Part shown: piece by piece, positions 33,147-43,763 of the stretch
Numbering within the stretch: position 1 is the stretch's first letter
Layout of the letters: each line of letters begins with the position of its first letter
Assembly: GCA_022509085.1 (NCBI GenBank)
Contig: JAFLTW010000013.1
Span: forward strand, 1-58,932
DNA: 58,932 bases
Source of the DNA: Muribaculaceae bacterium
GTDB taxonomy: Bacteria; Bacteroidota; Bacteroidia; Bacteroidales; Muribaculaceae
Direction of reading: 5' to 3'
The notes under the pieces: generated by a model
Told to the model about the DNA's origin: nothing
What the model saw: the letters and a program-made list of their open reading frames with translations, nothing else
Databases searched by the model: none
Translations under genes and position numbers: made by a program

Positions 33147-36100
33147 TTGAAACGATCATTTCTTCCACTGTCCGCTTTACTTTTCCTTGTGATCTTTACC
33201 GTGACCCGCGCCGGAGGGCACTCGGTAAGATTTTTCGATGCTGACTATGAGCTCTCCAGCTCGCTTGTCAACAATCTGTTTCAGGATTCCTACGGGCTGA
33301 TGTGGGTAGCCACGGAGGAGGGGCTTAATTGCTACGACAGCAACAAGTTCCGGGAGTTCCGACATGTCACCTCCGACCCCCGTTCCCTCTGCAGCAACTA
33401 CGTGAACTCGCTCTTTGAGACAGAGTGTGGCAAGCTGTTTGTCTGCACCAACCGCGGCATCCAGATCTACAACCCCCTGACGCGCTGTTTCAGCGAACGC
33501 CTGTGCGATTTTGACAGGAAGGAGTTTACGGCATCGGTGGTAAGGGTAATCAACCGAGGCAACGGAGAGTATTGGGTCATCGGCGATTCGGTGCGCATCC
33601 TCAACAAGCCCTCGGATTGCCGTGAGAAGACCCTGCGCCTGGAGTTGTTACCGAAAAGTATAGGCAACCTCTCTCATATCCATTCCGGAATTGCCGATAA
33701 GGAGGGCAACATATGGCTCTCGCTAAGCGAAAAGGGCCTGATACGTATCGGCTCCGGCAACCAGGTGACGCGCTTTTTTGGCAAACCCGGCGACCCCTCC
33801 GTGTCGAGCATGGCCATAGGCAAGGACGGATACCTTTATCTTGGCACCACCAATCGGGGTCTTCTGCGCTATATCCCTGACAATGCATCTTTTGAAATAG
33901 TGTCGCCCTCGGTCGGCAAGGAGATAAAAAACCTCTTTGCCGACTCCAACGGTGATATCCTGCAGGCCACCGACGGCAAGGGCATCGTGGTCTACAGTCC
34001 CTCCTCAGGCTCCTCGCGCCCGCTACGTTTCGGCAACAGGTTTATCGACTCGGCCAACGCCAAGACCCACTGCGTGGTGCGCGACCAGTGCGACAATCTC
34101 TGGGTCGGTATCTTCCAGAGCGGGGTGGCCATGATCGGGGCCAACTCCAATTCCTTCAGCTATCTGGGCAACGACACCGAGAATTTCGACGTGATCGGCA
34201 GCAACTGCATATCCTCGATATATAAAGATGCCGAGGGGCTCCTCTGGGTGGGTGCCGACAACGACGGCATCTACGTCCTGAACCCCGACTATTCCCGGCG
34301 TGCCCATCTCATCAACGACGATATCTCCGTGCCGATGTGTCTTTTCGAAGACAGCCGCAAAAACATATGGGTGGGCACCTACCTCTGCGGCGCCGGCACC
34401 ATCGACCGCGCCACCGGCAGGTTCAGCCGTATCAAGACTCCATGGGATGCCGACGTCCCCGCCAACATGTGTTTCGCCATCACCGAAGACCGCGACCATA
34501 ACGTCTGGCTCGGAATGATGCACTCCGGCCTGATACGCTACGACCTCGAAAAGGGGGAGGCTTCCATCGATTTCCCTTGGCGCAAGGAAGTCGATCCCTT
34601 TATCGCCTCGCTCCACTATTCCGGACGCACCAACAGCCTCTATATCGGCACCTACTCCGGCATGCAGATTGTGCGCAACCTCTCCCGAAGCTCTGCGCAG
34701 GTGACCCGTATCCTCAATGATTATATCGTGCATTCCATCGACGAAGACCCCTCCGGAACGGTGTGGATCGGCACCTCGAAGGGTCTGGTGAGCTATAACC
34801 CGGAGAACGGGAAGGTGACGCTCCACGGAGTGGAGAAAGGGCTGCCCTCCACCACGGTCTACGCCGTGCGCTGTGAGGGAGGTAACGTCTGGATGAGCCT
34901 CAACAGCGGCATGGCGAAGCTCGATCCACGCACCGGTGTGTTTGCCAATTTCTTCGTGGGCGACGGCCTGCACGGCAATGAGTTCTACAAGAATTCAGTG
35001 TTCAAGGACTCCGAGGGCCACATATATTTCGGCGGCACGGGCGGAATCACCCACTTCAATCCGGGAGAGATAAGCAACCCCGGCAAGGTGTGGACCCCGC
35101 GCATCGTCGACATCTACAGCCACGGGGTGCCGCTGCAGGGCAACGATGTGGTATATCTGGCCAACGAGTTCTCGCTGGCCTCCGACGAAAACACATTCTC
35201 CATCGAGTTCGGCACCTCCGAGCTCGGACGCCCCAGCTCCGTGAGGTTTGCCTATTCCATCGACGGCAAGAACTGGGAGGTGCTGCCGGCCAATACCACC
35301 ACTCTCAACTTCTACAACCTCGAGCCCGGCCACCATACCCTCTCCTACAAGACCGTCGACGGCTTCACGGAGTCGCCCGTAAAACAGCTCAGCCTGGCTG
35401 TGGCATTCCCGTGGTATTCCGCCCCCTGGACCATCGCCGGATATGTGGTGATCGGTCTGCTGCTGCTGGGCTGGATTATCCACGTCAACCGCCACCGCGA
35501 GCGCAGCAACGCCCAGCTTATGGAGCTGAGGCACGCCGACCAGCTCAACGAGCAGCGCATCCGCTCCTACATCAATATCTCCCACGAGATACGCACGCCG
35601 ATGTCGCTGGTGATCAGTCCGCTGCAGAAGCTTATCAACAACGACAACGAGCCCTCCCGCCAGCGCGAGTACCGCCTGATAATGCGTAATGCCAAGAGGG
35701 TGCTTCGGCTTATCGACGAACTGATGGACCTCCGCAAGATCGAGAAGCACCAGATGGCGCTCACCTTCCGCCCCATACCCCTCAAACCCTTCATCGACGA
35801 CATCTGCGACACCTTTGCGCAGGCCGTGGCCGACAAACGCCAGTCGCTGCGCCTGATATGCGGCGACTCCGAAATCACGGCCGACATCGATGCGGCCAAC
35901 TTCGACAAGATTCTGATGAATCTCGTCTCCAACGCGGTGAAAAACACGCCCCAGGGGGGAGAGATCCGCATATCGCTCGAAAGCGACGGCCAGAACGCAA
36001 TGATCAAGGTGACCGACACCGGAGTGGGTATCCCCGATCCCGACAAGGTGAGGATCTTCGAGCGCTTCTACCAGGTGCAGGGCAACACCACAAGCGGCTC

Positions 36101-37124
36101 AGGCGTGGGGCTCCACCTCACCCAGCAGCTTGTGCTCCTCCATGGAGGCGAGATCACCGTCGGCGACAATCCCCACGGTCAGGGCACCTGCTTCTCCATC
36201 ACCATCCCCCTGCGCCAGACGGAGGCCGAGGTGGTGGCCCAGGAGGTGGAAAACCTTCGTCCGCTGGAGGAGAGACAGGTGATCCATCGCTCACGCCTCA
36301 TCGGTATGGTGATTCCCGAATCAGGCGACGAGGCCTCCAAGGGAGGCGCTTCTCCGGCCCAGACTGTCCTGGTGGTGGAAGACGACGAGGAGATACGCCG
36401 CTATATCGTCTCCGAACTCGCACCTTATTATAAGGTAAAGGCCTGTTCCAACGGCAGGGAGGCCCTTGAGGCCATCTTCAAAAACGAACCCGACCTCATC
36501 CTCAGCGACATAATGATGCCCGAGATGGACGGCCTCGAGCTGACGCGCACCGTGAAGCAGAACATCAATCTCAACCATATCCCGGTGGTGCTCCTCACGG
36601 CGCTCAACCGCGACGAAGACAACATCAGCGCCATCTCGGCCGGCGCCGACTCCTACTTCACCAAACCCTTCAATATGGAGATTGTGAAGGGGAGGATAGC
36701 TGCCCTGCTGCAACGCTACCGCGAACTCAAAAACAAATATAGCGGAAAGCAGGAGTTTGACGAGCATATCGACGAGATCAACGTGGAGAGCGCCGACGAG
36801 AAACTGATCCGCCGTGTGGTGAACCACATCAACAAGAAGATCAACGACCCCGAGCTCACCGTAGAGTCGCTGGCCTCCGAAGTAGGACTCAGCCGGGTGC
36901 ACCTTCACCGCAAGCTCAAGGAGCTGACCAACCAGTCGCCGAGCGACTTCATCCGCAACACGCGTCTGCGCCAGGCCGCCCGCCTGCTCAAGGAGAAGAA
37001 GCTCAGCGTGGCCGAGGTGGCCTACGCCACCGGCTTCAACAGCACCAGCACCTTCTCCACCTCGTTCAAGAAGCTCTTCGGCGTCACCCCCACCGCATAC
37101 GCCGGCGACACCTCCGCCGAATAG
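33147..37124 (+). CDS. hybrid two-component sensor-regulator (HTCS)
   Basis: A one-protein sensor and transcription factor for the xylan locus. In order: signal peptide, two seven-bladed propellers (R-E-G-L-type repeats such as S-Y-G-L-M-W-V-A-T-E-E-G-L), a Y_Y_Y domain, one membrane helix, histidine kinase (phospho-acceptor in I-S-H-E-I-R-T-P, N-box, D-T-G-V-G-I, G-S-G-V-G-L), a receiver with Asp in L-S-D-I-M-M-P, and a C-terminal AraC helix-turn-helix. The start is set at TTG 33147 because it gives a clean signal peptide (K-R-S-F-L-P-L-S); ATGs at 33048 and 33057 would add 30 residues encoded by promoter-like AT-rich DNA. The periplasmic part should bind xylo-oligosaccharides. Confidence 0.93.
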   Translation: MKRSFLPLSALLFLVIFTVTRAGGHSVRFFDADYELSSSLVNNLFQDSYGLMWVATEEGLNCYDSNKFREFRHVTSDPRSLCSNYVNSLFETECGKLFVCTNRGIQIYNPLTRCFSERLCDFDRKEFTASVVRVINRGNGEYWVIGDSVRILNKPSDCREKTLRLELLPKSIGNLSHIHSGIADKEGNIWLSLSEKGLIRIGSGNQVTRFFGKPGDPSVSSMAIGKDGYLYLGTTNRGLLRYIPDNASFEIVSPSVGKEIKNLFADSNGDILQATDGKGIVVYSPSSGSSRPLRFGNRFIDSANAKTHCVVRDQCDNLWVGIFQSGVAMIGANSNSFSYLGNDTENFDVIGSNCISSIYKDAEGLLWVGADNDGIYVLNPDYSRRAHLINDDISVPMCLFEDSRKNIWVGTYLCGAGTIDRATGRFSRIKTPWDADVPANMCFAITEDRDHNVWLGMMHSGLIRYDLEKGEASIDFPWRKEVDPFIASLHYSGRTNSLYIGTYSGMQIVRNLSRSSAQVTRILNDYIVHSIDEDPSGTVWIGTSKGLVSYNPENGKVTLHGVEKGLPSTTVYAVRCEGGNVWMSLNSGMAKLDPRTGVFANFFVGDGLHGNEFYKNSVFKDSEGHIYFGGTGGITHFNPGEISNPGKVWTPRIVDIYSHGVPLQGNDVVYLANEFSLASDENTFSIEFGTSELGRPSSVRFAYSIDGKNWEVLPANTTTLNFYNLEPGHHTLSYKTVDGFTESPVKQLSLAVAFPWYSAPWTIAGYVVIGLLLLGWIIHVNRHRERSNAQLMELRHADQLNEQRIRSYINISHEIRTPMSLVISPLQKLINNDNEPSRQREYRLIMRNAKRVLRLIDELMDLRKIEKHQMALTFRPIPLKPFIDDICDTFAQAVADKRQSLRLICGDSEITADIDAANFDKILMNLVSNAVKNTPQGGEIRISLESDGQNAMIKVTDTGVGIPDPDKVRIFERFYQVQGNTTSGSGVGLHLTQQLVLLHGGEITVGDNPHGQGTCFSITIPLRQTEAEVVAQEVENLRPLEERQVIHRSRLIGMVIPESGDEASKGGASPAQTVLVVEDDEEIRRYIVSELAPYYKVKACSNGREALEAIFKNEPDLILSDIMMPEMDGLELTRTVKQNINLNHIPVVLLTALNRDEDNISAISAGADSYFTKPFNMEIVKGRIAALLQRYRELKNKYSGKQEFDEHIDEINVESADEKLIRRVVNHINKKINDPELTVESLASEVGLSRVHLHRKLKELTNQSPSDFIRNTRLRQAARLLKEKKLSVAEVAYATGFNSTSTFSTSFKKLFGVTPTAYAGDTSAE

Positions 37125-37196
37125 TGCCGCTCCCGGCCAAAAAAATGTATCCTCTAACGCTCATTACCCGCTTCATACTACCTAAACCCCTATGGA

Positions 37197-37277
37197 TTGT
37201 TACAAGGTAACAAATGAAACAGAGCAAAATTTTAACATGTTACATGGCAAATGTGTTGTGTTACGTATTTATGTTAC
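37197..37277. promoter_or_regulatory. TGTTAC operator array upstream of susC
   Basis: An inverted repeat TTGTTAC-AAG-GTAACAA (37197-37213) is followed by TGTTAC at 37238, 37259 and 37272. The 37238/37259 pair has 21-bp spacing as at the divergent promoter. The last site ends 19 bp before the -7 box, a position suited to activation. The rest of 37125-37369 shows no gene. Confidence 0.65.
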
Positions 37278-37296
37278 TGTATAATGAATAATGAGA

Positions 37297-37304
37297 TAAA
37301 TTTG
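37297..37304 (+). promoter_or_regulatory. -7 box of the susC operon
   Basis: TAAATTTG matches TAnnTTTG, 65 bases before the SusC start, leaving a short leader. A normal -33 TTTG is absent, as expected for an activator-dependent promoter. Confidence 0.6.
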
Positions 37305-37369
37305 CGCCTGAAAACCCACCAACGCAGAAAAACTCAATTAAAACTACAATACAAACCTAACGAAACGTC

Positions 37370-40300
37370 ATGAAAAATGTAAAGAGTTTAATTCGATGCA
37401 TTTTTGTGTCTGTTCTGATGTTGGCAGCCGCGCCCCTGGGTGCCTATGCCACTATTGTTAAGGGTACGGTCTACGACAGTGAGGGCGAAGTGCTCATTGG
37501 CGCCACCGTGCTCGAAAAAGGCACAACGAACGGAACTGCCACCGATATCGACGGCAATTTCCAGCTCGACATCAAAGACATCCAGAAAGGTGAGCTCACG
37601 GTCTCCTACGTAGGCTACGACTCACAGACGGTTGCCCTTAAAGGCCGCACCAACGTGGACGTTACTCTCCGCGAGAATTCCGAAGTGCTTCAGGAAGTGG
37701 TCGTGGTCGGTTACGGCCAGATGAAGCGTTCCGACCTTACGGGTTCGGTTTCCTCCGTAGGCCAGGGCGCCATCGAGAAATCCATCTCCACCACCATCGA
37801 CCAGGCCCTGCAGGGACGCGCCGCCGGTGTGCAGATCCAGGCCAACTCCGGTACGCCCGGTGCCTCAACCTCAATCCGCATCCGCGGTATCAACTCCCTC
37901 AACGCCACCAACCAGCCGATCTTCGTGATCGACGGCGTTGTGATCGATTCCGCTACCGACGACGAGACCTCAAACCCCCTGAGCACCATCAACCCCTCCG
38001 ACATCGTGAGCCTCGACATCCTAAAGGATGCCTCCGCTACGGCAATCTACGGTTCGAGGGCCTCCAACGGTGTGATCATGATCACCACCAAGAAGGGCCA
38101 GAGCGGCCACTCCACCGTCACCTACGACGGCTATGTAGGCTGGCAGGAGATGCCCAAGAAGTATGAGATGCTCGACCTCCAGGAATACGCCATCCATCAT
38201 AACTACCGCTCGCAGGAGCTCAACCTGCTCGAGACCTCCAGCGCCTTCGTTAACCCCTATGCTCTCGGCAAGGGTACCGACTGGCAGAAGGAGCTCTTCC
38301 GCCACGCGCTGATGACGAGCCACAACGTCTCCATCTCCGGCGGTTCCGACAAGATTACTTACGCCTTCTCCGGCGGCTATCTGCTCCAGGACGGTATCGC
38401 CCGCGGATCATCGTTCCGCCGCCTCTCCCTGCGCTCCAACATCGAGGCCCAGATCACCAACTGGCTCCGCGGCGGCGTCAACTTCTCATTTGCCGACGCC
38501 AAGCAGAATGTAGGCACCGACAACAACACCATCATGAGCGCCCTGCGCCAGCAACCCACAGTGGCCGTGACATCTCCCGACGGCTCCTTCGACGGACCGG
38601 AAGACGTTTGGATGCCCGATAACCCCGTGGGTCTCGCCTCGCTCATCACCAACAACAACCGTAAGGACAACTTCCGCCTCAACGGTTTCCTCGACATCAT
38701 GTTCTACAAGGGCTTCACCTTCCGCACCGAGGTTTCCGGCGACTGGAATTTCAACAACTACTACTTCTACGAACCCGACTATACGTTCGGCATCAAGAAG
38801 CAGGAGGTGCGCACCTCACGCTGGACGAAGACCAACACCCGCTACTGGTCGTGGCGCAACTTCCTCACCTACGTCAACACCTTCGGCGGCGTGCACAGCC
38901 TCAACGCCATGATCGGCCAGGAAATGAGCCGCTTCAACTGGGAGACTCAGGTGGGCGCAGCCACGGGCTTCCTCTCCAACACCACCCCCGACCTCTCGGC
39001 CGGCGACGTGACCTCCTCCACCACCACCGGCTATAAGTTCTACAATTCGATCCTCTCATACTATGGCCGCGCGTTCTACTCTTACGACGACCGCTACCTT
39101 GCCACCTTCACCCTCCGTCGCGACGGTTCGTCGAAGTTCAGCAAGGGCCACAAGTGGGGCTGGTTCCCCTCAGCGGCTCTCGCCTGGCGTGCCTCTTCCG
39201 AGAAGTTCATGAGGCAGCTCACATGGTTCAACAACGCCAAGCTCCGCCTCGGCTGGGGTATGACGGGTAACCAGAACGTGGACCAGTGGGCCTCGATCGG
39301 TCTGCTCAGCTACAAGACCACCCCGTGGGGCACAGGCGTGCTCACCGGCAACACGCCCAACCAGGACCTGACCTGGGAGACCACCTACTCCTACAACCTC
39401 GGTCTTGACCTCGGCTTCCTCGACAGCCGCATCGAAGTGATCTTCGACCTCTATTATAAGAAGACCAAAAACCTGCTTCTCCAGGTGCAGCTCCCCGCCT
39501 ACCTCGGTTCGTTCGGTCAGGGCGCCGCTTCCAACCCCTGGCAGAACATCGGCAGCCTCGCCAACAAGGGTTTCGAACTCACAATCAACACCACCAACAT
39601 CGCCAACCAGGAATTCCGCTGGCTCACCAACTTCGTATTCTCGCTCAACCGCAACAAGGTGTTGAGCCTCGACACGGAGACCGCATCGCTCGAGCGCTCG
39701 TTCCAACCCTCGTCGACCAACTACATCGTCACCAAGACCGTCGTTGGCCAGCCCATCGCACAGTTCTGGGGCTACAAGGTGATCGGCCGCTTCGACAAGC
39801 CCACCGACTTCTACTATCATGACGCCAACGGCAACCTGATGCCCGTGGCTATCCCCGAAGGAAACACCATCGACCCCGCCTCCACATGGCTCGGCGACTA
39901 CATCTATGAAGACGTCAACGGCGACGGTGTGATCAACTCTGAAGACTGTACATTCATCGGCAACCCCGAACCCAAATTCACTCTCGGCTTCGGCAATACT
40001 TTCGAATACAAAGGTTTCGACCTCAACATCTTCTTCTCTGCAAGCGTGGGCAACAAGGCTCTCAACCTCACCCGCATGCTCATTGAAGATCCCCGCCAAA
40101 ACGGAAACATTCTCAAAAGCTCGCTCAACTATGCCCATGTCGAGATGTACGACCCCAACGGACCGGACGACTACCGCAACTATTACGTCTCCAACCCGGA
40201 GGCCACCACGATGCCGGCCGTGCAGCGCAGCGACGCTAACGCCAACTACACCCGCGTGAGCAACCTCTTCGTTGAAGACGCCTCCTACCTGCGCCTGCAG

Positions 40301-40525
40301 AACCTCTCGTTCGGCTACACATTCCCCCGCAACTGGATGCGCAAGATCTATCTCGAGAGCATCAGGCTCTACTTCAACGTGCAGAATGTATTCACCGTCT
40401 CCAAATACAAAGGCCTCGACCCAGAAGTCGGCGCCATGTATGGCGACGCCCTCCGCACCGGTGTCGACTACGGCCGATATCCCTCGCCACGTATCTACAC
40501 CTTCGGCGTAAACGTTACTTTCTAA
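37370..40525 (+). CDS. SusC-like TonB-dependent outer-membrane transporter
   Basis: Imports xylan fragments across the outer membrane using energy from a TonB complex. A signal peptide is followed by a carboxypeptidase-regulatory-like domain (V-K-G-T-V-Y-D to D-V-T-L), a TonB-box-like stretch E-V-V-V-V-G-Y-G, the plug domain (D-Q-A-L-Q-G-R-A-A-G, R-I-R-G-I-N-S, D-G-V-V-I-D) and a ~800-residue beta barrel ending in an aromatic residue (V-N-V-T-F). At 1051 residues it is full length. It pairs with SusD, 33 bp downstream. Confidence 0.95.
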   Translation: MKNVKSLIRCIFVSVLMLAAAPLGAYATIVKGTVYDSEGEVLIGATVLEKGTTNGTATDIDGNFQLDIKDIQKGELTVSYVGYDSQTVALKGRTNVDVTLRENSEVLQEVVVVGYGQMKRSDLTGSVSSVGQGAIEKSISTTIDQALQGRAAGVQIQANSGTPGASTSIRIRGINSLNATNQPIFVIDGVVIDSATDDETSNPLSTINPSDIVSLDILKDASATAIYGSRASNGVIMITTKKGQSGHSTVTYDGYVGWQEMPKKYEMLDLQEYAIHHNYRSQELNLLETSSAFVNPYALGKGTDWQKELFRHALMTSHNVSISGGSDKITYAFSGGYLLQDGIARGSSFRRLSLRSNIEAQITNWLRGGVNFSFADAKQNVGTDNNTIMSALRQQPTVAVTSPDGSFDGPEDVWMPDNPVGLASLITNNNRKDNFRLNGFLDIMFYKGFTFRTEVSGDWNFNNYYFYEPDYTFGIKKQEVRTSRWTKTNTRYWSWRNFLTYVNTFGGVHSLNAMIGQEMSRFNWETQVGAATGFLSNTTPDLSAGDVTSSTTTGYKFYNSILSYYGRAFYSYDDRYLATFTLRRDGSSKFSKGHKWGWFPSAALAWRASSEKFMRQLTWFNNAKLRLGWGMTGNQNVDQWASIGLLSYKTTPWGTGVLTGNTPNQDLTWETTYSYNLGLDLGFLDSRIEVIFDLYYKKTKNLLLQVQLPAYLGSFGQGAASNPWQNIGSLANKGFELTINTTNIANQEFRWLTNFVFSLNRNKVLSLDTETASLERSFQPSSTNYIVTKTVVGQPIAQFWGYKVIGRFDKPTDFYYHDANGNLMPVAIPEGNTIDPASTWLGDYIYEDVNGDGVINSEDCTFIGNPEPKFTLGFGNTFEYKGFDLNIFFSASVGNKALNLTRMLIEDPRQNGNILKSSLNYAHVEMYDPNGPDDYRNYYVSNPEATTMPAVQRSDANANYTRVSNLFVEDASYLRLQNLSFGYTFPRNWMRKIYLESIRLYFNVQNVFTVSKYKGLDPEVGAMYGDALRTGVDYGRYPSPRIYTFGVNVTF

Positions 40526-40558
40526 ACAAGTTTTCACAAGCATAAATATAGAGACAAG

Positions 40559-42238
40559 ATGAAACTCAGAATATATTTGTCTATGGCGGCCGCCGCGCTG
40601 ATAGGGCTATCCTCCTGCTCCGACTTCCTTGAGCAGGAAAACACCTACCAGGCAAGCGAGGAGGGATTCTTCACCACCGACGAGTCGATCCGCCAGGCTA
40701 CAGCACCGCTCTACAACTATGTGTGGAACGACTTCAACGGTAAGTTCTACTACAGTGTGGGCGACGGCCGAAGCAACAACCTCACGGCACGCTGGAGCGA
40801 CTATATCTACCCCTACACCAACTTCACGGAGACCTCACTGTCCCCCGGTCTTGAAGACGCTTGGGGCTCATTCTACTCCGTGATCGCACAGTGCAACTAC
40901 GTGATCTCCGATATCGAGAACAAGGCCGGCGATGGCGTGAGCGAGGAAGCAAAGATACAGGGCATCGCCGAAGCCCGCTTCATGCGCGGCCTGGCCTACT
41001 GGTATCTCGGCTCCGTATGGAACAAGGCCATCATCTACACCGACACCAAGGAACAGATCAACCACTCCGTAGTGCCCGCCAACCGTGGCGTCGACGTTAT
41101 CGAGTTCGGTATCCGCGACCTTGAGTTTGCCGCTAAGAACCTCTCGAAGACAGCCTCCGACCCCGGACGCGTAACGAGCTACAGCGCCTACGGCATCCTC
41201 TCCCGCCTCTACCTCTCGATGGCCGGACTTACCACCGACGGCATCTACGACGGCACAAACATCGCCACCGACTTCAACCGCGGCTACCGCAACCAGTATT
41301 ATCTCGACCTCGCCGCCCAGGCTGCCCTCAAATGCATCGAGGGTCCCTACTCCCTGCTCCCCGAATACGGCGACCTCTTCACCGTGGCCCAGTGGAACAA
41401 CAACGCTGAGTCCGTATTCCAGCTGCAGTGGCTCGACGGCGCCACCTCCGCCATCGGCTGGGGCTGCAACAACAGTATATCCGCATTCTTCAGCTGGAGC
41501 ACGATGGTGGGCGAGACCAACTGGGGCAACGCCACATATGCGTCCTACGACATCGTGCGCACCTACGATCCCAAAGACCGCAAGCGCCGCCACGCCACCA
41601 TCGCCACCGTAGGCGAATACTATCCCAACCTCAACGTGCAGGGCGGCGGCTACATCTACAACGAGACCGAGTCGGGCTACGACAACAAGTGCAACGTGGT
41701 GAAACACGTGATCGGCACCAACAAAGACAACGGTATCTCCTACCAGCAGTCGTCGGGCGTCAACACCTACATGATGCGTCTCGCCGAGGTATACCTCAAC
41801 TATGCCGAGGCCGTGATGGGCAACAATGAGTCTACGAAAGACGCCGAGGCCCTGAAGTATTTCAACATGGTGCGCCGCCGCGCAGGCATGGACGAGAAGA
41901 GGACCCTCACCTATGAGGACATCCACTATGAGCGCCGCATCGAGCTCGCCTACGAGGGCCAGTACTGGTACGACCTCCTTCGCCGCAGCTACTACCGCCA
42001 GCAGGAAGTGGTCAACTACCTCAACGCCCAGGAACGCAACGCCGGCTATGAGTGGGACGAAAACGAAGTGTGCCAGTATGCCAAGACCAGCGACGGCACA
42101 GGCGTCTCCACCGCCACGGCCTACCACCTCACCCTCCCGCTCTCCGACGTCGACCTCGGCCGCAACCCCATGCTCAACCAGAGCCCCGTGCCCTATGAGT
42201 TCGGCGAACGCGAAGTGCTGCATTCCGAATTATTCTAA
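40559..42238 (+). CDS. SusD/RagB-like surface glycan-binding lipoprotein
   Basis: Forms the lid of the SusC barrel and binds xylan oligosaccharides. The lipobox is SSC with S-D-F-L-E-Q after it, typical of SusD. Tetratricopeptide-like helices are visible (A-E-A-R-F-M-R-G-L-A-Y-W-Y-L; R-L-A-E-V-Y-L-N-Y-A-E-A), as is the C-terminal block E-R-R-I-E-L-A-Y-E-G-Q-Y-W-Y-D-L. At 559 residues it is normal for the family. It lies 33 bp after susC and 23 bp before the next gene. Confidence 0.95.
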   Translation: MKLRIYLSMAAAALIGLSSCSDFLEQENTYQASEEGFFTTDESIRQATAPLYNYVWNDFNGKFYYSVGDGRSNNLTARWSDYIYPYTNFTETSLSPGLEDAWGSFYSVIAQCNYVISDIENKAGDGVSEEAKIQGIAEARFMRGLAYWYLGSVWNKAIIYTDTKEQINHSVVPANRGVDVIEFGIRDLEFAAKNLSKTASDPGRVTSYSAYGILSRLYLSMAGLTTDGIYDGTNIATDFNRGYRNQYYLDLAAQAALKCIEGPYSLLPEYGDLFTVAQWNNNAESVFQLQWLDGATSAIGWGCNNSISAFFSWSTMVGETNWGNATYASYDIVRTYDPKDRKRRHATIATVGEYYPNLNVQGGGYIYNETESGYDNKCNVVKHVIGTNKDNGISYQQSSGVNTYMMRLAEVYLNYAEAVMGNNESTKDAEALKYFNMVRRRAGMDEKRTLTYEDIHYERRIELAYEGQYWYDLLRRSYYRQQEVVNYLNAQERNAGYEWDENEVCQYAKTSDGTGVSTATAYHLTLPLSDVDLGRNPMLNQSPVPYEFGEREVLHSELF

Positions 42239-42261
42239 CCCCTCAAGAGTCGAATACAGTT

Positions 42262-43722
42262 ATGAAAAAGTATAAATATATCTTTCTCTCGATTGCAGCG
42301 CTTGGATTGAGTGGACTTACCTCCTGCAACAGCCAGGACGACTACTTCGACAGCTCCAACCAGAGCGCTCCCATGCAGGTCACCAAGGTTTACCTTGAAG
42401 ACTATAAGAGCGACGTGCCCGACCGCGAGGTGGAATTCGCCCGCCTCGGCCAGATGCTCCGCCTCGAGGGCTCCGGCTTCTACGGGCTCAAGAAGGCTTA
42501 CATCAACGGCTACGACACATACTTCAACCGTGCGTACGTCACCGACAACTCGATGATCATCTCCATCAACTCCAAGACTCCCGTCACCGACTGCGACCCG
42601 GAGGTGCGCAACACCATCCGCCTGGTGAAAGACGGCGCCGAGTATGTCTATGAGTTCGTGATCCGCAACGGCTACACCACCATCCAGCGCGTCAGCAACA
42701 CGCTGCCCGCCCAGGGCGAGACCGTGACGCTCTACGGCACGTATCTCCACGAGCCTACCCGCATCACCCTCCCCGGCGGTGTGGAGGCAGACCCCGCCAC
42801 GTTTGCCTATGATGAGGTAGACGGCGAATGGTGCTCGTTCGTTATGCCCGCCGGTGTTTCCGAAGGCGGCGCAATAGAGTTCGAGAGCCCCAACGGCATC
42901 ACGCAGTCGCCCGCCTACTTCAACGAGACTCGCGGCATGCTCCTCAACTTCGACGACTTCAACAAGCAGGGCGCCTGGAGCTGGAGCGAGACCGGATCCA
43001 TGATAAGCAACAACCGCGACGACGGCGACCTCGTGCCCGATCCCCTCGGCCAGAACGGCTACTGCGTGCAGATTGTCCCTGACCGTCTGCTGGCTGAAGG
43101 CGTAGCTGCCAACAAGACCCGCGTCACCGAGTGCCATACGGCTGGCGACGGCGACAAGGCCTGGGAAGACTGGACGCGCCTCACCGACTTCATCCCCGCC
43201 GACACCCCGCTCACCGACGTGGCCTTCCAGTTCGACATCCTTTGCCCCGAACCCTGGACCGCCGGCGGTATGCTCCAGATCCAGTCGATCAACAACTACA
43301 GCTTCAGCGGCTTCGGCTCCGACGACGACAAGAACACCAACGGCCAGCTCTTCATCTGGGCTCCCTGGCTATCCAACGGCACCGGAGGCGACGTGGTGCC
43401 CTTCCAGGCCGAAAAGTGGATGACGGTGACTATTCCCTGGAGCCAGTTCCACAAATATGCCAATATGATACTCGACGGCGAAACCCCGACATTCCAGAAT
43501 GTGATCGACGACCGCAACGCCGCCACATATCCCAACTTCGGCATCGGCTTCTCCAACAAGGATTTCAGCTACAGCAACGCTTCCGGCCAGACCGTCGACT
43601 TCGAATCGTTCGTATGGACCGGCCCGAAAGTCTATCTTGACAACTGGCGCATCGTGCCCTGCAAGGCCTACGAGGCTTCCGACTATGAGAGCCCCGAGGA
43701 AGACGCCGCAGAGGCAGAATAA
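42262..43722 (+). CDS. surface glycan-binding protein (SGBP-type)
   Basis: A lipoprotein in the SusE/F position. The lipobox S-C-N is followed by S-Q-D-D-Y-F-D, an acidic surface-export signal. IPT/TIG-like beta domains fill the first ~230 residues (for example V-S-N-T-L-P-A-Q-G-E-T-V-T-L-Y-G). The C-terminal half is a larger beta-sandwich with many exposed Trp, suited to binding xylan chains. It should recruit polysaccharide to the SusCD pair. No catalytic motif is seen. Confidence 0.85.
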   Translation: MKKYKYIFLSIAALGLSGLTSCNSQDDYFDSSNQSAPMQVTKVYLEDYKSDVPDREVEFARLGQMLRLEGSGFYGLKKAYINGYDTYFNRAYVTDNSMIISINSKTPVTDCDPEVRNTIRLVKDGAEYVYEFVIRNGYTTIQRVSNTLPAQGETVTLYGTYLHEPTRITLPGGVEADPATFAYDEVDGEWCSFVMPAGVSEGGAIEFESPNGITQSPAYFNETRGMLLNFDDFNKQGAWSWSETGSMISNNRDDGDLVPDPLGQNGYCVQIVPDRLLAEGVAANKTRVTECHTAGDGDKAWEDWTRLTDFIPADTPLTDVAFQFDILCPEPWTAGGMLQIQSINNYSFSGFGSDDDKNTNGQLFIWAPWLSNGTGGDVVPFQAEKWMTVTIPWSQFHKYANMILDGETPTFQNVIDDRNAATYPNFGIGFSNKDFSYSNASGQTVDFESFVWTGPKVYLDNWRIVPCKAYEASDYESPEEDAAEAE

Positions 43723-43763
43723 GAATATTGATTTGACTAATATTTTTTAAGAACGGAATCATT

